Shown: in pieces, positions 1 to 5,818 of the stretch
Layout of the letters: the number at the start of each line of letters is the position of its first letter
Numbering within the stretch: position 1 is the first letter of the stretch
NCBI GenBank assembly: GCA_028290765.1
Contig: JAQGJF010000730.1
Span: 1 to 8,536 of the forward strand
Reading direction: 5' to 3'
Source: Tardiphaga sp.
GTDB lineage: Bacteria; Pseudomonadota; Alphaproteobacteria; Rhizobiales; Xanthobacteraceae
Length of the DNA: 8,536 nt
Translations under genes and position numbers: made by a program
Notes under the pieces: model-generated
Databases searched by the model: none
Told to the model about the DNA's origin: nothing
What the model saw: the letters and a program-made list of their open reading frames with translations, nothing else

Positions 1-48
1 GAGAACGTGGTCGTGATTAAGCATCGTCGCCATCATCACGACGATTAA
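1..48 (+). CDS. C-terminal end of an unidentified protein (partial)
   Basis: Frame 1 is open from the window edge to a TAA at 46-48 and encodes 15 residues, ENVVVIKHRRHHHDD. The end is basic and histidine-rich and closes with two aspartates. A strong terminator hairpin begins 10 bases after the stop, which supports this as a genuine gene end. Too little is present to name a family. Short secreted hypothetical proteins of Bradyrhizobium can end in similar Val/Lys/His-rich tails, but that is only an impression from memory. Confidence 0.55.
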   Translation, partial: ENVVVIKHRRHHHDD

Positions 49-57
49 CACCATTGA

Positions 58-88
58 AGATGGCCCTTTAACCGGGGCCATCTCTTTT
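58..88 (+). terminator. Rho-independent terminator
   Basis: A perfect 9-bp stem, AGATGGCCC (58-66) with GGGCCATCT (75-83), encloses an 8-base loop. It is followed by CTTTT (84-88). It sits 10 bases after the stop at 46-48 and closes the upstream partial gene. Confidence 0.85.
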
Positions 89-392
89 GCCAGTGAGATA
101 GGCAGCATGGTTGCAGCTTTGAGAACAGCAGCGATGTAAGCGACGACGGATGCGAATCTTGGCTCAAAAGGACAGCGAAGCTTTTTCATTGCGCTAACAC
201 AAACCCGCCGGTACAGCCGACAGGCTAAGGATGACGAACGGCGAGCGGGGTACGCCCGGAGGTCTTCAAGGCCCATGTCATTTGGCTAACTAACGGAAAT
301 TATCGCTGTTTAAGCCCTGCGGCGTTATCTTCTTCCATTGCCAAATTGTACCATGCTGAGACGCGTTCGCTGAAGGAACTGCTTCAAGCCTC
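89..392. other. Non-coding intergenic stretch
   Basis: About 300 bases with no convincing gene in either strand. The only visible structure is a short stem CGGG-GTACG-CCCG near 246-258. A 20-codon ORF (231-293) starts directly against AAGG with no spacer and has no recognisable product. No tRNA or known regulatory RNA was recognised. The stretch ends at the promoter at 393. Confidence 0.5.
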
Positions 393-417
393 GGAACAGA
401 TGTTTTTGATCAGCGTT
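393..417 (+). promoter_or_regulatory. EcfG-type general stress response promoter
   Basis: GGAAC at 393-397, a 16-base spacer, and CGTT at 414-417 match the consensus GGAAC-N16/17-CGTT used by the alphaproteobacterial general-stress sigma factor EcfG. Transcription should start near 424-428, just before the small gene that begins at 444 or 480. The match is exact in both boxes and the spacing. Such a short motif can occur by chance, but its place in front of an otherwise promoterless small gene favours function. Confidence 0.65.
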
Positions 418-443
418 TTGTCCCGATTAATGTCGGGTGCCTT

Positions 444-683
444 ATGTATCCCTGGCCATTCGGAGAGTTCGACAACAGGATGGATGACGCGCTTAACATC
501 GCGATGGATTATCTCATGCGCTCGGGCCAAGCAGTTAAATTTAAACAGACACAAACCATTGCGGCAACTGCCATTGCGTCAGCCTGGCGCGCAGGGGAAA
601 GAAAACGGGTGAAACTCACCAACTATGCGATTAGGGCCGTAGAGCGGAAAGATACGGACGTTCTGTTCAAGAAGGAAAGCTAG
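444..683 (+). CDS. Small conserved-looking hypothetical protein
   Basis: The product has 79 residues if read from ATG 444, or 67 from ATG 480. The sequence from residue 13 (MDDALNIAMDYL) onward is an amphipathic helical core followed by a basic segment, AWRAGERKRVKLTNYAIRAVERK. I recall similar short proteins of unknown function from Bradyrhizobium and relatives; no domain with a known role is visible. No signal peptide or membrane segment is present, so it is probably cytosolic. ATG 444 has only a weak GGTG upstream (436-439). ATG 480 has GGAGAG at 462-467, which is rather distant, so the start is undecided. The consensus EcfG promoter at 393-417 suggests stress-induced expression. It may be co-transcribed with the gene at 749. 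Confidence 0.7.
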   Translation: MYPWPFGEFDNRMDDALNIAMDYLMRSGQAVKFKQTQTIAATAIASAWRAGERKRVKLTNYAIRAVERKDTDVLFKKES

Positions 684-736
684 CTGGTTTGCGCCTTGCT
701 TAATTGGATCACGGTGCTAGAAAGCGCCTCCCAAAA

Positions 737-743
737 AAGGAGG
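737..743 (+). promoter_or_regulatory. Ribosome binding site deciding a GTG start
   Basis: AAGGAGG lies 5 bases before GTG 749. It is one of the strongest Shine-Dalgarno sequences in the window. It favours GTG 749 over the ATG at 704 in the same frame, which has no such site. Confidence 0.8.
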
Positions 744-748
744 CTCTG

Positions 749-931
749 GTGGCTAAGAAGGCAAAGAAGATCGCGCGTCGTGAATATTCAACGGGCGACG
801 AGAAGGAATTGCAGATTCATGCAAAGGCGAAAACGCCGATTGCCCAGATATCAAAATTGACTAAGCGGACGGTCGGATCATTGCGCCAGAAAGCGATGCG
901 AATGGGCATCACGCTCGGGCACCGGCAATAG
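749..931 (+). CDS. Small basic HTH-like hypothetical protein
   Basis: A 60-residue protein starting at GTG 749 behind a strong AAGGAGG site. The N-terminus is highly basic (VAKKAKKIARREY), followed by an acidic helix start (STGDEKELQIHAKAK). The segment TPIAQISKLTKRTVGSLRQKA at about residues 29-49 reads like a helix-turn-helix of the Myb/SANT or sigma-4 style seen in small rhizobial proteins: 'P-IAQISKLTKRTVGSLRQKA-RMGI' resembles DNA-binding modules in which each substrate passes a recognition helix. A role in DNA binding is inferred from shape and charge only. It follows the stress-promoter gene by 65 bases on the same strand and may share its transcript. An in-frame ATG at 704 would add 15 residues but lacks a ribosome binding site. 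Confidence 0.75.
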   Translation: MAKKAKKIARREYSTGDEKELQIHAKAKTPIAQISKLTKRTVGSLRQKAMRMGITLGHRQ

Positions 932-1012
932 AACCGGATGCACGACCAACCTTGGAGGTAACATGAGCGCACACCCGCCCGCCCCAAGCTGCAGGTTGCC
1001 GTCTCATGATTG

Positions 1013-1933
1013 TCACGTCTTACGTTCAGCGGTGCCTTCTAGTTTCATTGATCGACCATGCGTTTCGATGGGCTCGCGGCTGATGCGCTCATATTCCGCA
1101 ATCACTTGTGCGCCAACCAATAAGACCAACGCGCCAAGCTCGACGCTCAACAGCACGGCGATTGCTGTGGTGAGAGAACCGTAAACAAGTTGGATTTGTG
1201 ACATTGTGGTGTAGTACCACGCGAGAATATGACGCATCAATTCCCAGAGGAGCGTGGCCGTCGCCCCGCCGATCAAGGCATGACGCACGGACAATCGCCC
1301 AACAGGCATGATGAAATATATTGCGGTGAGCAGCAACATTTCTCCGGTGACCCCGACGACATAAAGGAGAAAGATCGAAATTTGGTCCAATGAGCGTGGC
1401 TGGCCCAAAATCGTAACGCTTCGGGTGCCGACGAACTGAAGCATCCCAGAGAGCACCGTAACGATGAGAAGACCTATGCCAAGAAAGAGAATGAAAAGGT
1501 ACGGCATCACTGCGGATACGAGAAAATGTCGCCGTTTTATTTTGACTCGGTGATAGAAGATCACCGACATCGCATTCTCTAGGATTGTAAACGCCAAGGC
1601 GCTAAAGAAGAGCATGGTGACGAAGAGAATACCCCCCACGACTTCTTTGTGAGCGAGGAAGGTTCGAACCTCCTCAACCAAGGCTGTTGATTGCCCGGGG
1701 ACCACAAACTCCAAATACTCACTGAGGGTAAGGAGCAAACGGTCTTCCGGGATGATGTGAGAAAGTGCCATCAGAATGAGAATCAGCAGAGGAACTAGTG
1801 ATAAAAGCGTGTAATACGCAACGGCACCGGCGAGCAGCACACCCTGGTTAGCACGAAACTGCTTAACCACGGCCAGCGCGAAGGCGCCCGGTTGTTTGAA
1901 TACCTTCTTGGCTGTCCGACCTGCAGTCCACAT
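1013..1933 (-). CDS. YihY/BrkB family inner-membrane protein
   Basis: The 306-residue product matches the YihY/virulence factor BrkB family, once misnamed ribonuclease BN. Six hydrophobic segments are visible at about residues 33-58, 98-122, 140-168, 185-210, 217-240 and 250-280. The family signature AVAYYTLLSLVPLL lies in the first segment, and YGSLTTAIAVLLSVELGA leads into the last, which ends GAQVIAEYER. The N-terminus is basic and the last 25 residues are hydrophilic, so both ends are probably cytoplasmic. Molecular function is not established for the family; transport or envelope roles have been proposed. Length is typical. The start at ATG 1933 has only a weak AGGT upstream. It lies 153 bases after the histidine kinase on the same strand, with a short hairpin between, so co-transcription is uncertain. 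Confidence 0.9.
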   Translation of the reverse strand: MWTAGRTAKKVFKQPGAFALAVVKQFRANQGVLLAGAVAYYTLLSLVPLLILILMALSHIIPEDRLLLTLSEYLEFVVPGQSTALVEEVRTFLAHKEVVGGILFVTMLFFSALAFTILENAMSVIFYHRVKIKRRHFLVSAVMPYLFILFLGIGLLIVTVLSGMLQFVGTRSVTILGQPRSLDQISIFLLYVVGVTGEMLLLTAIYFIMPVGRLSVRHALIGGATATLLWELMRHILAWYYTTMSQIQLVYGSLTTAIAVLLSVELGALVLLVGAQVIAEYERISREPIETHGRSMKLEGTAERKT

Positions 1934-2027
1934 GTTCTGTACCTAGCAGGCGCCGAGAGAATAAGCGGTTACCGAACATTTATAACGACACAGTGCAATG
2001 AAACGACCACGCAATAACCCAGTTGGA

Positions 2028-2044
2028 GTCCGCTCTTTGCGGAC
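2028..2044. other. Short hairpin between histidine kinase and yihY-like gene
   Basis: A perfect 6-bp stem, GTCCGC (2028-2033) with GCGGAC (2039-2044), encloses a 5-base loop TCTTT. It lies about 45 bases downstream of the kinase stop. No T-run follows on the minus strand, so it is at best a weak terminator or RNA-stabilising stem. Confidence 0.35.
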
Positions 2045-2086
2045 GGTCTAACTCTCACTGCTCGCGACGCGATAATCACCTAAGAT

Positions 2087-3181
2087 TCAAGCTGGGAAGG
2101 AAACCTCGAAGCAGGAACCGGGTCCTTCTCGGTTTGCATCGGCGGTCAAAGTGCCTTTGAGTTGCTTGGTCAAAATGCCGATCACTTTCATGCCGAGCCC
2201 GGCGCGCGACGCATCGGGATCGAAACCCCGCGGCAGTCCCTTGCCGCGATCGCAAACCATCAGCGTGCGTTTTGCACCTTGCCCTTGATAGGTCACGGTT
2301 ATCTTTCCGTCGCCATGCTTCGCGGCGTTGGTGACAAGTTCGTTCACCAGAAGGCCGATAGGCTGCACGAGCGTGCTGGCGATCTTTCCGTCATCGCCAT
2401 GAACTTCGATCGGTCTGCCCAGCACGACAGAAAGGTCCGCGCAAAGCCGCCGGATGTACTCTAGGCAAGAAATGCTCTCGCTGGCCTGCCCCATGTAAAA
2501 GTGCTGGTGAACGCGCGCTACCGCCGCAACTCGCTCCGAGGCGATCTGCAGCTGGCTTGCGGCATCCGTGAGGCCGGGCGAGCGGGCCTGCATGCCTAAC
2601 ATGGCGGAAATGAACTGAAGGCTGTTCATTACCCTGTGGTCTATCTCGCGCGCCATCATTTCGGCGTTCGAAACCGCCTGCCGGGCGGAAATGCGCAGCT
2701 CCATCTGATCCATCACGACTGAGGCTAAATCCTTCAGGTCGTCGATTTGTTTCTGATCTATCGGGCGAGGCGCCTTATCGATGACGCACAGCGTGCCGAG
2801 ATTGTAACCGTCATTGGTGCGGAGCGGAACGCCGGCGTAAAAACGCAATCCGAAGTTTCCAGCGACAAGCGGGTTCGCCAACGAGCGGACATCTTTGCGG
2901 GCATCTTCGACGATATGTGGGTTGGGCGTAAGTATTGCCGAGGCGCACAACCCGGGATCGCGACCGATCTGCTCCACCGGTACGCCATGGTGCGATTTGA
3001 ACCAGATGCGGTCGCTGTCCACGATGCTGATGATGGAGATCGGAACGTTAAATCGCCGTGCAGCAAGCGATGTAAGCCGGTCGAAAGTTCCGTCGGGGGG
3101 CGTATCCAAGATGTCATACCGCCTAACGGCCGACATGCGTTCGGCCTCGTTTGACGGAATGATCGAAGGAGCGATTGTCAT
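2087..3181 (-). CDS. GAF-domain HisKA_2 sensor histidine kinase
   Basis: The product has 364 residues from ATG 3181. An N-terminal GAF sensor domain spans about residues 30-160; it opens with RRYDILDTPPDGTFDRLTSL and contains the typical IVDSDRIWFKSHHG. A HisKA_2 dimerisation and phosphotransfer helix follows, with the likely phosphorylated histidine at H182 (EIDHRVMNSLQ). The ATP-binding domain shows the N box NELVTNAAKHG (280-290), the G1 box DRGKGLP (from 311) and the G2 box GLGMKV (from 328). There is no membrane segment or signal peptide, so it is cytoplasmic. No receiver domain or response regulator lies nearby, so it is an orphan. HisKA_2/HWE kinases include those feeding the PhyR-EcfG general stress pathway; a role there is inference. 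ATG 3181 has AAGGA 6 bases upstream; an in-frame ATG at 3214 would add 11 residues. Confidence 0.9.
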   Translation of the reverse strand: MTIAPSIIPSNEAERMSAVRRYDILDTPPDGTFDRLTSLAARRFNVPISIISIVDSDRIWFKSHHGVPVEQIGRDPGLCASAILTPNPHIVEDARKDVRSLANPLVAGNFGLRFYAGVPLRTNDGYNLGTLCVIDKAPRPIDQKQIDDLKDLASVVMDQMELRISARQAVSNAEMMAREIDHRVMNSLQFISAMLGMQARSPGLTDAASQLQIASERVAAVARVHQHFYMGQASESISCLEYIRRLCADLSVVLGRPIEVHGDDGKIASTLVQPIGLLVNELVTNAAKHGDGKITVTYQGQGAKRTLMVCDRGKGLPRGFDPDASRAGLGMKVIGILTKQLKGTLTADANREGPGSCFEVSFPA

Positions 3182-3186
3182 GCAAT

Positions 3187-3200
3187 TCCTTAAGTAAGGA
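3187..3200 (-). promoter_or_regulatory. Inverted repeat overlapping the kinase ribosome binding site
   Basis: TCCTTA (3187-3192) and TAAGGA (3195-3200) form an inverted repeat with a 2-base centre. In the minus-strand mRNA, the AAGGA that serves the kinase start at 3181 lies in one arm. As RNA it would fold as a 5-bp stem with a 4-base loop, which is weak. As DNA it could be a small operator. Either role is unproven. Confidence 0.3.
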
Positions 3201-3382
3201 TATCCAAGAACCAAGCGGCCGCGGGATCATACGTTCCGAAAAGCGACGGACCTTATTTTCAAGCAAAACCAATTTTGGTCGGAGCCCTTCTCCACGGCCG
3301 AAGCCCATGGACCCGGGATATGAACGCCCCTGCACTTTTTTCACGGCTTGCCGCCACCAGACCAAACGCCGCGCGACGCGCG

Positions 3383-4402
3383 TCAGTCCAAGTGGGGTCG
3401 GACGCTCGCCACTTCAGTGATCGCCGCCATCACCTGATTTGTCGCCGTCTGGTGGATCATGTGGCCGTTTTCTGGAATCCGGTGGAACGTACTCTGCGGA
3501 ATCTCCGAATGCAGTCGGGCGGACTGTCTATCGATGTCGACCAAGCGGTCTTGCTCGCCTGCAATAATGACGACCGGCATCTTCAAATCCGCATATTGGT
3601 TTTGGAAGTGGAGAGCGTCCGGAATCATGAGCGCCGATTCCGCGGCCGACGCCCGGATCTGAGAAGGACGGAGAGCCATCTCCTTTGGAAATACTTCGAA
3701 CTTCCCTGGTACGGACCGGGGACCAAATATTTTGGCCATCATGAGCGGCCACATTGCTCGGCTAACCAGTGGTGACAAGGTGTGGCTCAGGACGCCGCCC
3801 ACCAATGGCAGGGCCGGCGCGGCCAGTGCAACGACGTCGGCCCGCGCGGTCGGGTAATAGTATCCCGAAGCGAGGATTAATCCCCGCAGTAATGCGGGAT
3901 ATTTTAGAGCCAGCGCGACTGCGACAGAGGCGCCCCAAGAGTGTCCGAGGACGATTGCGTGGGAAACCCCTAGCCGCTCGAGTGCCCGCTTGATCAATTC
4001 GGCCTGAGCATCGGGCGTCCATAGGACGTTGCGCGGCCGGTCGCTGTGGCCGAAGCCGGGCCGGTCGAAAACGATGACCCTATGAGTGGTCGCGGCAAGT
4101 CCGACTAGACCGCTCGCTTCGAAATCCTCGATCATGCTGCCGTTGCCATGGAGAAGAACCACCGGTTCGCCTGAGCCACGTTCGACGTAATGAAGTCGAA
4201 CGCCATCTACCTCAAGAAACTGACCAGTGGGCGGATTGTCATGCTCGGCCCTCTTGGCAAGGTGTCGGTTGACCAATGCCGACAACGCTAATGCTCCGAC
4301 CGTTACTGCTGCGGCTACCGCGTACGGGTGGGCCGGGGAGGATCGGCGGCGCTTAGCCGCGACGGATCCGGGAAGGCGGCGAGCGAGGTTGGATGCGGGC
4401 AT
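3383..4402 (-). CDS. Membrane-anchored alpha/beta hydrolase
   Basis: A 339-residue alpha/beta-hydrolase-fold protein. The oxyanion-hole motif HGNG is at 85-88, DRPGFGHSDRP follows at 113-123, and the nucleophile elbow GHSWG puts the catalytic serine at S155. The likely acid is D285 (GEQDRLVD) and the catalytic histidine H314 (NGHMIHQ), so the triad is complete. Residues 25-45 form one hydrophobic helix after an arginine-rich start, consistent with an N-terminal membrane anchor or uncleaved signal, with the enzyme on the periplasmic side or held at the membrane. The substrate cannot be told; esterase, epoxide hydrolase or haloalkane-type activities share this layout. The start has no clear ribosome binding site. 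An EcfG-like promoter at 4468-4492 faces this gene with a leader of about 55-60 bases, suggesting stress induction. Confidence 0.9.
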   Translation of the reverse strand: MPASNLARRLPGSVAAKRRRSSPAHPYAVAAAVTVGALALSALVNRHLAKRAEHDNPPTGQFLEVDGVRLHYVERGSGEPVVLLHGNGSMIEDFEASGLVGLAATTHRVIVFDRPGFGHSDRPRNVLWTPDAQAELIKRALERLGVSHAIVLGHSWGASVAVALALKYPALLRGLILASGYYYPTARADVVALAAPALPLVGGVLSHTLSPLVSRAMWPLMMAKIFGPRSVPGKFEVFPKEMALRPSQIRASAAESALMIPDALHFQNQYADLKMPVVIIAGEQDRLVDIDRQSARLHSEIPQSTFHRIPENGHMIHQTATNQVMAAITEVASVRPHLD

Positions 4403-4467
4403 CGATTTGGACTCGGGATGGGTCTGCGCGAATCCGGACGGTCCCGGAAATATTGCAGCTCAGAATG

Positions 4468-4492
4468 AACCGGCGATAACCGAGTTCGTTCC
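4468..4492 (-). promoter_or_regulatory. EcfG-type promoter for the alpha/beta hydrolase
   Basis: On the minus strand, GGAAC (4492-4488) is followed by a 17-base spacer and GTT (4470-4468). This fits GGAAC-N17-GTT; the base before GTT is G rather than the preferred C. Transcription would start near 4460, upstream of the hydrolase start at 4402. It lies about 30 bases beyond the stop of the frameshifted Cys-rich gene, in clean intergenic DNA. Confidence 0.55.
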
Positions 4493-4522
4493 GTGGCCGC
4501 GGCTCGGTTTACGCGTTCGCCG

Positions 4523-4754
4523 TCACTGACCGTGGTCCGTCAGAACCTTTTTGCAGGCAGCGCTTAGCTTTGCCCGATGTTGCTGGAGGCAAGCCAACAC
4601 GGCGAAATCGCCCTGACCAAGCACCGGGCGGCAGTATCTCTGAACATTGCCGGCGCACGCGCGCTGCTCCTGTTCGGTACCGCCGTGCTGCCGCCATCGC
4701 GGCATTTGGAATGAAAAGCGAAAGACAGGCGGCAACAGAAAGATATTTGGCCAT
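4523..4754 (-). pseudogene. Frameshifted small secreted four-cysteine protein
   Basis: Read from ATG 4754, the first 21 codons give a classic signal peptide, MAKYLSVAACLSLFIPNAAM plus Ala, ending in the cleavage motif AMA. The remainder is only sensible in the next frame, where it gives QHGGTEQEQRACAGNVQRYC and continues to TDHGQ and a TGA at 4523. Removing one G at 4691/4692 joins the two parts exactly. The span of 232 bases equals 77 codons plus one base. The restored 76-residue protein would have a 55-residue mature part with four cysteines spaced CX7C-X13-C-X11-C. This matches small exported cysteine-rich repeat proteins I recall from Bradyrhizobium, of unknown function. AAGG lies 5-6 bases before the start. 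Either a true pseudogene or an indel error. Confidence 0.8.
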
Positions 4755-5123
4755 CGGAACCTTCGGTAAGAAGTTGGAAATGGCGGACCTGGCTCTTTCT
4801 TCAGCGGCTTGTGCGGCGTGTTCAAGCGCTCTTAAGCGCGGCTTCAAAAGAGCGATGATGCCACTATCCTCCGCCACGTCATGCGCCATGGGCGTGTTGG
4901 CGAAACCAACCGTGCGGAATATGGCGATCCAAGGTTGGATGAAACTGGCGAAGGCGTGAGCAGGTTGAATTGTTCGCTGCTTGGGGGACGGCCGGCAAGC
5001 GAAAGGATGAAGCTGTCTCATTGCCCGCGAGGCAACTCCCATGGCTATTAGGTCCCCAACGGATACCTGGATCGTTTCATTGAGCAAAAAAGAATGCGAC
5101 CGGCGAACGAGGGTAGGCGTCAT
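4755..5123 (-). CDS. Unidentified open frame overlapping the TetR gene stop
   Basis: An open frame begins at ATG 5123, overlapping the TGA of the TetR gene as ATGA. It runs about 123 codons before entering the Cys-rich gene's signal-peptide frame with no stop between. The predicted protein starts MTPTLVRRSHSFLLNETIQ and includes a plausible helical segment, IIALLKPRLRALEHAAQAAE, about residues 88-107, but I recognise no family, signal peptide or catalytic motif. The overlap would suit translational coupling to the regulator. The in-frame run into a different gene and the shadow-like composition suggest it may be non-coding or a decayed remnant. If the frame is real its end is undefined; the nominal stop at 4509 lies past the neighbouring gene. 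Confidence 0.2.
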
Positions 5124-5734
5124 GCTTTCGTGTCGTTTTGAGACCCGGCTGTCGGTATCGGACGATCGACCGTAAGGCTGCGATAGGTGATGGTGATGAT
5201 CTCGTCGACAAGGCCCGGCGGTGTCTCACGGCGCTGTAGGTGCGGGCGCACGGCCGCCAAGGGCGCGTCGGCTAGGACGAATTGGGACAGTCTTAAGCTT
5301 GTTGCGTCGACACCACCCCAAGTCAGTCCCGCGAATCTTTCCAGGCAAGATTCGAAGCGTCGCGCCTGATCGGCGACGCCAAGCACGAGGGGCTCGGGCC
5401 AATCGCCAGTGACAAAATCGTGCCGGCTGTAGAGCAATAGCAGACGAGCGTCGTCCAGGTTTTGGCGGACCCAAGCCGGCATGTGCAGCGCCGCCGCAAG
5501 GCCGTTGCCGTCTTCGATGGCGGCAACGAACCCCTCTTGAAACGCCAAGGCGGTCGCTAGCCAGAGCTCGCCGAGTAGTAGGTCGCGTGAGGCGAAGCGG
5601 TAGTAGAACGAGCCCTTTGGCGCTTTAAGGCGGTCGATCACCGACGCCACTGTCACCTGCGCGGGGCCGCCTTTTCGCGCTAGTTCGCGCGCGGCGACGA
5701 GAAAGTCCGCGTGTTCGAAATGTGCATGTCCCAT
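5120..5734 (-). CDS. TetR/AcrR family transcriptional regulator
   Basis: A 204-residue TetR-type repressor. The DNA-binding helix-turn-helix lies at about residues 28-51, with the family hallmark TVASVIDRLKAPKGSFYYRF and then ASRDLLLGELW. The rest is an all-helical ligand and dimerisation domain without recognisable ligand residues. The gene is divergent from the flavin-fold gene at 5819, the usual arrangement for a TetR regulator and its target. A palindrome sits within its own predicted promoter, so autorepression is likely. There is no Shine-Dalgarno sequence before ATG 5734. The predicted -10 hexamer ends 6 bases before the ATG, so the mRNA may be leaderless. No other methionine exists in the first 80 residues that could serve as a start. 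The inducer is unknown. Confidence 0.9.
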   Translation of the reverse strand: MGHAHFEHADFLVAARELARKGGPAQVTVASVIDRLKAPKGSFYYRFASRDLLLGELWLATALAFQEGFVAAIEDGNGLAAALHMPAWVRQNLDDARLLLLYSRHDFVTGDWPEPLVLGVADQARRFESCLERFAGLTWGGVDATSLRLSQFVLADAPLAAVRPHLQRRETPPGLVDEIITITYRSLTVDRPIPTAGSQNDTKA

Positions 5735-5740
5735 CGTTAT

Positions 5741-5769
5741 AGTCTAATACGTCTAGACCCAGTGGTCAA
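5741..5769 (-). promoter_or_regulatory. Predicted promoter of the TetR gene
   Basis: On the minus strand, TTGACC (5769-5764, five of six bases of TTGACA) and TAGACT (5746-5741, four of six of TATAAT) are separated by 17 bases. The expected transcription start falls at or within a base or two of the ATG at 5734, predicting a leaderless mRNA. TATAAC (5741-5736) resembles a -10 box better, but has no -35 at a proper distance and would place the start inside the gene. Confidence 0.5.
5742..5758. promoter_or_regulatory. Probable TetR-family operator
   Basis: GTCTA (5742-5746) and TAGAC (5754-5758) are inverted arms around a 7-base centre, 17 bp in all. The right half alone, GTCTAGAC (5751-5758), is a perfect 8-bp palindrome. 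The site lies between the -35 and -10 of the TetR promoter and covers the -35 of the plus-strand promoter. Occupation would therefore block both genes. Length and position fit TetR operators; binding is inferred. Confidence 0.55.
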
Positions 5770-5782
5770 CATCGGGTAGTAT
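5754..5782 (+). promoter_or_regulatory. Predicted promoter of the flavin-fold protein gene
   Basis: TAGACC (5754-5759, four of six of TTGACA) and TAGTAT (5777-5782, four of six of TATAAT) are 17 bases apart. Transcription would start near 5790, leaving a leader of about 30 bases with a strong ribosome binding site. The -35 overlaps the right arm of the probable operator. Confidence 0.4.
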
Positions 5783-5818
5783 CCGAGATACGGTTCTTTC
5801 ACAAATGGAGGGGCGATG

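Noticed and set aside
231..293. 20-codon plus-strand ORF after AAGG
   Set aside because: The purine run touches the ATG with no spacer, and the product resembles nothing; too short to support.
346..612. TTG-started plus-strand frame overlapping the small gene at 444
   Set aside because: It overlaps a better gene in another frame, contains the EcfG promoter within it, and has an atypical composition.
2747..3154. 135-residue plus-strand frame antisense to the kinase
   Set aside because: Shadow of the conserved GAF-domain coding region; no ribosome site or recognisable product.
3123..3365. 80-residue minus-strand frame over the kinase start and its upstream region
   Set aside because: Overlaps the kinase in another frame and has no family resemblance.
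3275..3775. 166-residue plus-strand frame antisense to the hydrolase
   Set aside because: Long only because the opposite strand codes for the hydrolase; Arg/His-rich shadow composition.
4570..4959. 129-residue plus-strand frame across the Cys-rich gene
   Set aside because: Antisense to a recognisable signal peptide and cysteine domain.
5736..5741. TATAAC as the TetR -10 box
   Set aside because: Good hexamer, but no -35 at proper spacing, and transcription would begin inside the coding region.
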